DNA of 64,000 nucleotides from assembly GCA_013397845.1 (NCBI GenBank), contig VZTG01007794.1, forward strand, positions 2,089,827 through 2,153,826. The letters are read 5' to 3'. The notes beneath the pieces were generated by a model. That model did no database searches. It was given only the letters and a program-made list of their open reading frames with translations, and was not told the DNA's origin. The stretch comes from Melanocharis versteri. Lineage: Eukaryota > Chordata > Aves > Passeriformes > Melanocharitidae. Position numbers and translations under genes: made by a program. Of the stretch, positions 13,887-24,400 are shown one piece after another. Every line of letters begins with the position of its first letter. Positions within the stretch are counted from its first letter, which is position 1.

Positions 13887-13916
13887 CTTCTTTTTTTCTT
13901 TTTTCTTTTTTTTTTT
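13887..13916 (+). repeat. Pure pyrimidine (T-rich) tract
   Basis: Thirty consecutive pyrimidines, mostly T with four scattered C, precede unique sequence. It could be a degenerate polypyrimidine stretch or the poly-A remnant of a minus-strand retrocopy. I see no retrocopy body beside it, so simple low-complexity DNA is preferred. Confidence 0.75.
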
Positions 13917-14923
13917 GTGAAATCCCTTTTACTATTTCTTCATCCCCTGACTTCCTCTGCACAAAAACCACCTTTGCTTTTCCTTCAGCATGTTTGCCCC
14001 TAAGCCACCCAAGTTTCAAACCATCATTTTCAAATAACCAGCTTCATAAGCAAGTCACGGTGTTGTTTTTTCCACAGTAAACTCCAAAGAGCAGAAGCTA
14101 GCTGGTGGGGCAGGATCAGCACCACTTCTCTGTTGGTTTGGGTTTATGCCATCATGTATCATACTTGGCCCTGAGTGTGGCATCACACTCCCCACATCGC
14201 CCACCCCACATCTCGCAGAGATGGAAAATGGAGCAAAAGTTTTATCTGAGCTTTCAAATATTTTGCATTGTGGGCGGCTTGGAGCAGATCGCATCCTAAT
14301 GGACTGTTAGGCCAATTTGGGCTTGCTAACTGCCTTTGTAAGGATAAGAAATGAGCTGGGACAGAGAGGAGCAAAATGCTTTGGAATATATATTTCATTC
14401 TCTGCTAGCACTTCTGTGGAAGAGCCAAAACGGATATTGCTGTCACTCAAATTTCCCTCCTGTTGTTTACTTTATCATCCCTGCCCCGCAAGGCCATGCT
14501 CACAGTGAGTGTGCAAGCGTGCCACTCTGCTGACCTCACGGAGATATGGCAGCAGGCACCCAGTGAAGCTGTGGGCCTCCACTTTCCATGGGGCACACAT
14601 CCCAGGGAGCAGATGGGGACTTGGGCTGACACTGTTTGCTCCATCCAGTGAAGGGGAGACCACTCACGGCCTCTGTGGGCAGCAGAAATGAAGCTCTGCT
14701 CCTTGAACTTACAGGAAATAATCTATGTCAATAGAGCACAAGGAAGGGTGGCTGGGATATAAATGCAGACATTTTGCTCTATAACCACCAGGTTATGCCC
14801 ACCAGGCAAAAATTTCACTGTAGTCAGCTGAAGGAACCCCATACTGTTAGGAGCCCAAATCCCACAGTACGTGGTCACAGAATGGAGCAGGCAGTGGCAG
14901 CATCAAAACATGGACAAAAATGT
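13917..14923. other. Unique non-coding sequence, no gene seen
   Basis: Nothing beyond short overlapping frames on both strands is present, all below 80 codons. The 14220-14430 part mixes AT-rich motifs with CpG-bearing words and might be constrained, but I see no exon structure. Confidence 0.5.
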
Positions 14924-14931
14924 TGTGTATG

Positions 14932-14974
<43 letters not shown>
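14924..14974. repeat. TG/CA dinucleotide microsatellite
   Basis: About 25 TG units run over 51 bp with one A interruption (14929) and one TTT interruption near 14946-14948. Alternating purine-pyrimidine TG tracts of this length can adopt Z-DNA and are usually length-polymorphic. The 72-codon frame across it, with a Val-Cys run, is an artefact of the repeat. Confidence 0.95.
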
Positions 14975-17116
14975 AGCAGAAAGACAGGATGACAAACCTA
15001 TAGCAGGAGATCTGTGAAGCAGGATAATAGCCATATTACCAAGGGCCTAGGTGGAGCAGCTCCAGAGAGAAGGACAAGAAAGGGAATATAGCCTTACTCC
15101 CTAGCACTGCAGTCACAGAATGTGATTTTGCTTTGCAAAGGGCCATGAGGTGCCTGTTGATAACTTTGCAGCCTTCTGAACTTTTCTCCCCTTTTTCCAC
15201 CATGACTTTTTCAGCATCTTGATCACCACATAGTCTGGGGAGATGGGACCGTGCACATCCAGAAGAGTATTACCTCCCGAAAGCAGGACAACCGTCTCCT
15301 CTGCTCAGCCAAATGGAGCAGGTGGGTGTAGAATAGTGTTCATGGTTCCAGGTTTCAGCCTGGCCAGCCATGAGATGTGTGACTGCAGCACAACCACATC
15401 CTCATTTGACAGCATTCCCCATTCCAATTGTTCTGAGTGCTAAGAAGAAAAGAATTCATGTAGCTTCCTGTTTCTCCTACATTTGGAAATACTTTCCCTT
15501 CTTGGAGCTGATTTAGCATGCTAGACTGCTCCTGCACAGGCCAGCATAGTGTGGAGAGAAGCAGGCAAACACAAAGGAATGGAAAGAAGATTTCTCCTCT
15601 CCTAGCTGGATTCTAATTCTTGCTTGCCCTAGGTAGCACTAAGTTTAGAGATCTCCACTGGAAACCCAGTAGAAGAGATGCAGGAATGCTTTACCCAGGC
15701 CGATCCATGTTCACATAATTTACTGAGTATTAAAAAAATTTTGGAAAAATCCATTCTGAGCCTCTTGATGCATTCAATAGCTCCAAAATGTATTTGCAGT
15801 GTTCTGGGGTCATGGAAACAACACTCTTTCCTTAAGTTTCTGGGCGTGCTGGATATTGCAGGTCCATGCTGTGCAGAGCAAGCACAGGTGGTGCTGGATA
15901 CACCACTGATCTCCATGGAGCACCAGTCACCACCAGCTGCACAGCCAAGGGGGTGAAGAACAAGCAGCTAAAGGACTTCAAACACTTCTGCTAGTCTGCT
16001 GCTGCTTTACAGGCCTCTAGCAGAAACTCAGGTCAGAATCCACCTCTTGGTGCCTGCCCATCTTGTTCGTCTAAAGAAACCTCTTTTAAATAGGTGTTTT
16101 CCTTTCTCCATCATTAGAGAGACTTTTGAAGAGTTACACTTACCTTGCTGGAAGACTTGAAAATCGGTAACTTGCACTCTTGACTGCTCTTGCCATCTTT
16201 CATATAGGGGGTTGTCTGGAGATGACCTGGTGCTGAAGATCCTAAATTGTACTTTGGATTCTGTTTGTTCTGTTCTGCCTTCTTCATAATAATTGTTTGC
16301 TGCACAGCATATTCCCAGTGGTGAATCAAAAGATGGGGACCAGGACCTTCCTCCCTGCTGTCTACAAGGCAGACTATTCTAAAGCTTGTCAGCTAGGCTT
16401 CCTTCCAGACTCTGGAAGATGTGGGGTTAAACCTTCCCATGGGAGGCAGACAACGACAAGCAGCTCTCTCCCTTGCACACTCATCACTGCTATAAACCTC
16501 AATTACAGTATGGGCAGCCTCCCCTCCCAGCTGTTCTTTTGAATGAACTGTTTGGGACATTTATCCTTTGAGCAGGAGTGAATGGCAAGCTCTGTGTCCA
16601 TCTCCTAGGCTGGGCCATTTGAAGTCCATCCTCAGGAGATGGGCAAATGCATAATTAAGGCAAAAGCTTGCTGACCCACTGTCCTTCTGTCCTTCCATCC
16701 TTCTGTCTGAAACCAGGCACACAGGACAGTGCCAATTCTGCCCTTCAGTGCTACTTGCTCTGAGTCAATCAGTGGCTGGACGCCTCCTGAGTGACCTTCC
16801 TAAGATGGTCACTCTCCCACTGTCTCTGTAACCATCCAGAAGTCCTTCTCTCCTGAAAGCAGGGAAAATGACTCAGCTGAGGATCCCAAGGAGAAGCTAG
16901 CCATCTCCTGTCTAAAATCAACACCTCCCCCTATTCTCTGTGTCTTTTGTGCATGACTCTACACTCTTGCTGGGCATAAAAGCCTTCCTGTACGCACTGG
17001 CTGGGGTGAGCTCATTGCCCACTTCCCTTCCTTGGGTGGCCTTTTGCTTCTAGCTGCTTGCAGTTCTGTAGCTGACAGAAGGCCTCCAGCACACTCTCTT
17101 CCTGCAAGCCTGCAGC
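14975..17116. other. Unique non-coding sequence, no gene seen
   Basis: No repeat family or gene is recognisable. Frames of up to 95 codons near 15629-15956 overlap on opposite strands and carry no motif. The 16600-17100 part is pyrimidine-rich, with phrases such as repeated CCTTCTGTCC/CCTTCCATCC (16681-16705) that look like a short degenerate tandem. Confidence 0.5.
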
Positions 17117-17142
17117 TCCCTTGCTTGGAGGCAAGCAAGGGA
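17117..17142. repeat. Perfect 11-bp inverted repeat (tight hairpin)
   Basis: The arms TCCCTTGCTTG (17117-17127) and CAAGCAAGGGA (17132-17142) are exact reverse complements around the four-base loop GAGG. The tight loop and perfect stem suggest a mutational palindrome. No T-run or other context suggests a function. Confidence 0.85.
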
Positions 17143-18840
17143 AATCACACAGTCATAGTGTGAACGTTTGAAAAACATTTATAGAAAAGAGAGGGAAAAG
17201 CAAGTCAATATTAATAAATTAGAGGAAGATAGAACATCTGCACTAAATTATTGCAAACTCAAGTGAGAGTGGAAAGCTAAATAAACAAAGAGAAAATCAT
17301 GTTAAGTCGGAAGATGACTAATAGAAAAATTCTCCTTCAAAGTGCCACCAGTTAGCCTTTTTGTACAGCACTATATACAAACAAAACTAATGGAGATATA
17401 ACAGGGGTCAGAAAGCCTGATGCAGCTGCCTAACAGCTGTCTGCCCTGTTTATTTTGCTCCCTTCTGACTCTACATTATTTTATGGCTTGGGTAAGTGCA
17501 GTGCAATGAGAGAGACCCTGAAGTTTGGGTTGTCTTGCCCTATCAAGGCGGCCAGAGGAGGGACTATATGAAGGCAGAGGTCCTGTACAGGCAAGGATAA
17601 TGAAGGAGGTACCTGCACACAGCAAGGGTTTAGGAATGGTCTTGGAGAAACCATGTGGCAGTCAGGAAATTTGAATGGCCAAGGAGCTCAGCAGCTCCTG
17701 GCCTACGAAAAGAGCACCATTTTCTTTTGTTCTTCTAGCTCTGTTGCCATATCAACTCCCAGTTGAATGTGATGTGGCACGGAGGTGGAAGTAGGAGACT
17801 TTCAAGTGTCCTTTCCAGGCATGGGACTTGATGCCTCATATACTGCCTTTGTTCAGGGATGTGACTGAACTTGACTGAAGTTCAAGCTAACTTCAAGTTC
17901 AAGCAAGTTAACATACATACCAGTAGCAGAGAGTCTCAAAATGTGATAGACTGTTTTTCTCTATCCTAAAGCAAGATCAACCATACCATTACTAATAAAG
18001 GTACTTGCTTATTGGTTCTAAGGGCATTCTGAGATAACTACTTCATATCTTCCTCAAGCAACCTATACTTGATACTGGAAGATTTTTTTGAATGCATAAA
18101 TTGCTTTTCTTCCAGCAATGTAGACCCAAGGATTTGCCATGTCTGTACAATTAAAACAGTAGATCCCTTTTATTTTCAACAGCCATCGGCTTGTTGAATG
18201 CAAGTTGTCATTTCTCCTTCAGTTTTCCTTAAACAATCCTGATTCTTTTAGTCGTTTTTTTTCACAGACAGCATTTTCTACATTTCGAGCAGCTCTTGCT
18301 CTTCATTTTTGTGGAAATGCCTCCTTAAGTTTAAGGAATAAAATTTCAGTTAAGGCCTTCCCACTACTAAGTAGAGCACAATATCACTTTTCATGATGTG
18401 AAGGCTTGAATTTCTGTTTGCACACTCCCATGTGATAATTTGCCTTTTCCACACCAGCCTGTCATTGCTCTTTCAGGCTCAGCTAACCCACAAATCCTTT
18501 TTTCCAAGAGATTCCTTTCTAATCAAAATATCCTTCTGCATTTTTAGCATCATAAAATTTACTACCTGTGGAATCTCCAGAGTCTACCTGAACTTAATCC
18601 ATTGATCTTGCTCTGTTCATCCCACCCACCTTTTTCAGACTATTTCTTCAACATGTTAAAATCATCTGGAGTCAGATGTTTTGTTGAGATTCATGGTAAC
18701 ACAACAGCTTTTCCTCTGTGTGTAAAGTCTTGTTTTCCTAAATACTCCCAAGACTGTCCTTTTCCTGCTTAGCCTTAAATCTTAGCTATTTTTCATTGGA
18801 TTGGCTGTGCTAATTGCATCCTCACATTTGGCCATTTTAG
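17143..18840. other. Unique or heavily decayed sequence
   Basis: The first part (17150-17400) is A-rich. From about 18180 onward the plus strand becomes strongly T/C-rich, which continues into the CR1 relic to the right. The 18180-18840 part may be the downstream continuation of that minus-strand LINE, because CR1 sense strands are A/G-rich. I could not align recognisable reverse transcriptase peptides there. No host gene is seen. Confidence 0.4.
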
Positions 18841-20080
18841 ATGCAATTAAAAAATATGTGAAATACTTTGATCTTCTCATTGTAATCTCCTCATTATCTT
18901 CCCTCTTCATGGAGTAATGGGCTAACATTTTCCTTCATCTTCTTCTTAGTGAATGATTGAATTCTGTTACCTTTGTTGTCTCTTGCTAATTTAATTTCAA
19001 GTTTCCAGGCCTTGTTTTATATGGCTGTGTTCATACTCATCCTTGGACATCTGGTTTTGTTTCTTCTTTTTGTGGCTCCTTATTGTCTTTGAGATCAATG
19101 AAGAGAAGTCAGTGTTTTTCATTTCTAGTCTTTTTTCTGCATCTGAACTTCTTCCTTTAGCATTGTTTCTTTGGGGAACTACTAACTCTCTCTAAGCCCT
19201 CTGTTTCTTGGCAATTTCCCAAGCTTATTGAAGTCTGTCTGTCTGAAACCCATTGGGTTGAGTTTTCTTCTTTTCTCCTGGCTTGCCTCTCCAAGGACCA
19301 TGAAATCTACCTTCCATGGTAACTCCCATCCACACTGCCTTCCACCTTCCTTTTCTTACACCGCTCCTCCCTTGTGCTAAGACTCAAACCCAGAGGACCT
19401 TTTCCCTTCATTCCCTTCTGGGTCTTCTGAATACAAACGAAAGTTGTGATAAGTCTGTGCCACAAAGGTGCTGAAGATTTTTTAAGCTGCTAAATTCTAT
19501 CTATTCAACGAATCTCTCTATATGTAGCTAAAATCTTTCACTTCCCACAAGACCTGTGCTTCAGATGTCTCTGTTAGTTACTCTCAAAGAGCCTCATACA
19601 CCTAATCTTCATGAATGGATGCCCTTTAACAGACTCAAATAAACTCTGACAATGGTGTCCTATTTCGACCTTTGCATAATTCCAGCAAGGCTAACTCCAT
19701 CTGTCTTCTGGATTTCAGAACAAGCTTATACCTACAAGGCTCACAAAGTGACACCTCTTTTATGTCTCTGCTGTCCATTCTTCTTGAAAAAGCAGCATCC
19801 TTTCCTGTCAGCATTCCAGTCATATGAGTGATCTATGTCTCTGTGATTTCAGCGAAGCTGTAATCTTGAGCCTATATTAAAACTCCCAGTTAGAATAAAG
19901 AGAAAGTTTATTAAATGCTGATTTCACCATGCTGCTTTCATTACTATTCCAACATCTAAGACTGATGCATGATTCTCTTGTTTCTTCTGTGGCATTGTGA
20001 CAAAAAGCATTTTCCTTCTTAGTTTTATGTTCTTCCTCTAGTTTGCTGTGGTGTCTGTGTGAGCACATACGGATCACGTG
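18841..20080 (-). mobile_element. Ancient CR1-like LINE relic, ORF2 endonuclease region (broken)
   Basis: Read on the minus strand, this decayed block keeps pieces of the apurinic-type endonuclease that begins CR1 ORF2. At 19836-19850 the reverse complement encodes E-I-T-E-T, matching the conserved ITETW motif. After a frame change, 19813-19833 encodes D-H-S-Y-D-W-N, matching the SHDWN phrase that follows, and then a K/R-rich stretch in place of the usual FRKDRQGRRGG. Lower coordinates (19200-19330) resemble the 'DHEMVEF' end of the endonuclease, and 18850-19020 resembles the linker before the reverse transcriptase. Frameshifts and stops are numerous, so it is dead. The pronounced plus-strand T/C bias is explained by its orientation. 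Boundaries are approximate and the relic may extend to about 18180. The match to CR1 is from remembered motifs. Confidence 0.65.
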
Positions 20081-20655
20081 GTTTTGACTCCCTGTACATT
20101 GTCCTTTTCCTGGAACATCATGCCAGAGGTAAAAAAGAGAGGTTTTTCAAGGCTCAAGCATTATTTTATTATTTTTGTGGGTAGTGGTGCTTAGGACTCT
20201 ACTCTGAAGCCTTTCAACCCAGCATTTGCTCTCAGGAATCATGAATAGTGACTCTTTCTCTAAATTAAAAGCAGTTGCCTTAAAATTACATTTGTTTCAA
20301 TTCAAGAATGAGATTTCACTGATAGGGATGAGTTGAGGACATAAATATATCACTAGGAATAAGTGAAGATGAGGGGGAAGGTTCCTATCTCACTAGGCAG
20401 AATTTGATCTATTTCCTATAGACTAGAAAAACATACAGCTCTTTCCATTCCTTAAACTGGATGAGGATGTAGCATGCCATGCCAGCAGGAATGCTCAAAT
20501 GCTCACTTCATCTACATGCAAGAGTTTTTCCTCACCTTGGTGACCACACAGCCCAGATACAAAGTTCTCAGCAATAACACAAATGGAGGGAATTGTCAGT
20601 CATGGGAATACTTCAACACATTCTGTGTTGCCCAGAAATGTAAGAGACCATCTGG
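20081..20655. other. Spacer between two opposed CR1 relics
   Basis: About 0.57 kb with no clear gene or repeat. One plus-strand frame (20474-20680) runs into the next CR1 relic but shows no family motif in its own part. It may hold further unrecognised LINE debris. Confidence 0.4.
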
Positions 20656-21410
20656 AATTAGTGTTGAATATTTTTGCTAATGACCTCATGATGGAATATT
20701 GAGAATGTTTATTAAATTTACAGATGACACCAGGCAGAGATTATTTGTGAGTCTGGTAGAGGACAGGATTAGAATTCAAAATTATCTTTCTGAACTGGAG
20801 GAATGGTCTGAAAAAAAAAATTAAATAGATTGCAATTCAATAAGAACCCACGCAATACATACACTTAGACAGGAATAATCATCAGCATAAGCCCATAATG
20901 ACAATTTTTAGAAAGTTTACACAAAAAAGACTGGGAAGAATTCTGGCATATCTGGCAGATCACAGAAGTTGTCAAACGAGCCAACTGTATCACACTTCTG
21001 TTAAAATGTCAAATATTATCCTGGGATATATAAACGGGGATAGATCTTAGATGATACATTCTACTCAGCACTGGCAGGGCCTTAGGGGCAATATATACTC
21101 CTGTTTTGGGCACTGCACCTATGAAAAGATACGGAGTGTTTGGAGGAAAGCAGGACAGGACCAACATAGTAGTGCAGAAGTCTGGAAAAATGGGAATTGA
21201 AGAAGTTTGCATGGAGGCTGTTTAACAGCAGAAGAGGCATGAAATAAATTTTAGATAAACCAAGCTTCTACAGAGAAGAAGGAAATTCCCTCTTCTCCCA
21301 GCCTGAAAACTGAAAGACGTAAATGCAACAGGAAAAAGGCAGATCAGGCATTACTAAAAAACTTTCCTGCTGGTCAGAGAAGTGGGAGGAATTTTCTTGA
21401 AAAGAGATCT
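20656..21410 (+). mobile_element. Ancient CR1-like LINE relic, reverse transcriptase to C-terminus (broken)
   Basis: The plus strand keeps the order of motifs expected from the second half of CR1 ORF2. 20667-20687 encodes N-I-F-A-N-D-L (family: NIFINDL). 20714-20731 encodes K-F-T-D-D-T in another frame (family: KFADDTK, the catalytic aspartate pair of the reverse transcriptase). 20760-20830 reads like the following 'D..I..L...L..W' region. 21062-21112 encodes Y-S-A-L-A-G-P and a degraded 'EYC.QFWAP'. The 21190-21400 part resembles the C-terminal region down to the 'LxGRLRLDIRKNFL' area at nucleotide level. Frame changes and stops show long decay. The 3' tail is not visible, so the right end is approximate. 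It lies only about 0.6 kb from the opposed relic at 18.8-20.1 kb. Confidence 0.7.
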
Positions 21411-24400
21411 CTACCCTGGAAAGTCTATAGACACGGATCTTCAGCTAAGGAGAATAGTTGGTACAGAAAGATTTGGACAGCCTCCCCGAAAGGTCTGGCT
21501 AGCTAAATGCACAACTGTGGCCTACGAACCAGAGACAAAGCAATATTTTGAACAAGGAAGCTTAAGGGAGTTATCCACTTCTATTCTGTCTTGAATCTAA
21601 GCAACTTTGGGGCATGCCCCCTCTTTAAAAAAATCAGACATTGTTCCTACATGCTCAAAACAGGTATTCCCACTTCACCAGGAGCCTGCTGTTCTCTGTC
21701 ATTTGGGGATGTTTGACAATGTCTTGCTCGACAGCTCCTGAATGCCTCAGGTATGCCTGGGTGGAAGGCACCCACTGGGCTGCAGTTCACTGGGGCAGAC
21801 TGCAGCCGTCCCCTCTCTCCCTGAAATGCTGATGTGAGCAGGGGTCAGGGCAGGAGTGAGACACAGGGCAGCATATCAGCACCTGCTTCCACCTGTGTGT
21901 AAGCACACAGGCCCCTCATTTCACCCTACTCCCACCTTCCTGTCTCCAGGTGGACTGAACAAGCTCAGCACAGGATGCAGAGGAGCATGTCCCCCAGTGC
22001 TGAGGGACCATCTTTCCTTACACCTCACCCAGTGTGGAAGGCAACAAGGAGGGGTAACACTACTCTGCCAGCAAGACACACCATGGGAAAGGTCATGATC
22101 TTGGGAATCAAGAGAGCAAGCAGTAGCCTGATCACCTTTAATTGAGTAAGACCTGAATTTAGGGCAGTGGTGATTCAGAGATGGTGTCATTCCAAATGGA
22201 GTTTAGGTTTGCCTTTCCTTTATTTAAAGTTATCACCTCTGCATTGGTTCTGTTTGGCTTTCAACGATGTTCCAAGTAAGTAATTTTAAACTCCTATGAT
22301 TCATATTATCCCTGACTAATGGTGCCCACAATGGAAAATTCTAGGAGTTTTGTGATGAAAACCATATTTAGTGTTAGTAGCATCCATATATGGTAGGGAC
22401 TGACAGTAATAAAGTGAACAGAAAGAAATATGCTGGTAAAGACAGGAAGTGGGACCTCTAGAATGAGACTTTTTCATGTGACATTTAAAGGGCATGCTAG
22501 AAATATTTTGGTGGGAGATCAAATGCCACCATTCTCCACTCTTTGGTTTGATGTCTAATCATTCTTCTTGATCGGGTTCTAGCGAGAAAAGCCACAAACA
22601 CACATTAAACATCTTCTGTTCGTCTTCTGGTTTTGTACTTGAGGCTCCTCCTCCCACTTCAGTGCCAACCCCTCCCAGCTTCCACATCACCACGGGGTTA
22701 TTAATCAATTGTGATATCCACATGACCTCCAGTTTCAGCTCTCTTTGGTCCCTCTACTCCACTAGCTGAACTATTTCTAATTGGCTAATCAGCTTATCCG
22801 GTTTGGCCCTTGATGCAAACCAGGTCTAGACATGATCTATTCCTGGGAGGCCCCTGGGTTCAAGGGGCCAATCTCACACCCTGTCCATCACTATTGTCAG
22901 CACAGTACCCTATCTCAAAGACATGCCAATGAACATTAGTGAGAGATTAAAATGACAGCCTTGGTTTTCTTACATGCCTTTTAATCATCGTAACATGCAG
23001 TCTAATGTTTCACTCTGTCTTCCTTTCCCTGCAAGAGCATGTTCTCAAGGAAGAAACCAGGAGGGATGAGAGCGGGTCAAAGACCACAGCAGGGTGAAAG
23101 CAGTGGAAAGGAATTAAAATGGAGGGTGGGGGAGGTGGAGACAAGAGACAAAACCCAAGTCGGAATCTGGCAGCCAGACACAGAGCAACAAGGCTGGAAT
23201 ATAAATTCCTTCGTATGGCTCCTGTAGGCTGACATCTTATAGGTACCACTCACACCACACCAGCATGCCACCAACACGTGCCAATGCTGGTGTCTATAGC
23301 AGGCTGCCTGACACACATAGGCACACACCTGAAAGGTGGTCTTCACAAAGGCTGCACATCTAAACTAGTTCTGAGAAGAACTGGGAGGCTTGGCTGCTCT
23401 GGAAACCAAGCTGCTTTTTTGAAGTGCCTGCATATGGATTTAGTAGCTGAGTTTTAGGCCTTCGGGTTTCTGAAAAAGTCTTAGCCTGGTCACTTAGCTG
23501 TGACTTTATGCAATTATTGACCATTTACACAAACAACAATCAGAGGGCTGCATGCAATAGGATCATGACTGAATTCCTTCTTGGTCTCTCCGGCAGTGAA
23601 TAGTTGGCGGCTCTTACACAAAGCCCCATTCTCTCTGCAAAGAAGTGTCAGTGTAAAAGGCAGATGCTCCTGTATGAATATCTGCTACACAGGCAGGCAT
23701 AAAGAAGGTCTCCCTGTGCCCCAGTTGAAGAGCTGTGTGGCTGTGTTAACAGCATGCACAACCAAAGTTAATGACCTCACTTGTCCAAGACTTCCTTGTG
23801 CTCGGCCAGCCCTGAATGCAGACAGAGCAAGTTCACACCTGCCTGCAAAATACCATATGGACATCATCTGTAACAAACTCACTCAGATGGTTCATTTCTA
23901 AGGGGCATTCAAACTTTTCCTGGATGTCTGTGTTTTTTCCTCTCTTAGTCATGCTTTTACTGAAAATTTTAGCTAGTGTAATACCGACTCCTCAGCTTTT
24001 CAGTTCCTTAGTCCAAAACTATTTGGCTGGTGGGATGTGTGAATTCCTTTAGCCAACCAGTGGAGCATGTAATTAGCTCTATATGCACGAATGAATTACG
24101 CATATGTTTTGCTATGTGGCTTCAGCTGGTAACTAAGCATGAGAAGTTTCCAGCTAGAAAAGGAACCCAGTGAGAAAGTTAGGAAAGGCTGTGAAGTGGG
24201 CAGTGCACAGGACATCTCTGGTTTTCCTTGCTCCCTTTCTTGCTACTTCCCTTCCTTGCTATTCTGCCTGCAGCCTCATTTTTTTAGGCTGTGCTTTTCA
24301 TGGAATACAGGTTCTTCAGAGGATGCTGGGATCATACTGCAGGATACACTCTGTTTCCCATGGATCACATTCTGCTTTCACTCAGCACTGAGTCTGGGTA

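Noticed and set aside
17485..17520. CAGTGCAATG word resembling a microRNA seed
   Set aside because: The rest of the mature sequence differs and no precursor hairpin surrounds it.
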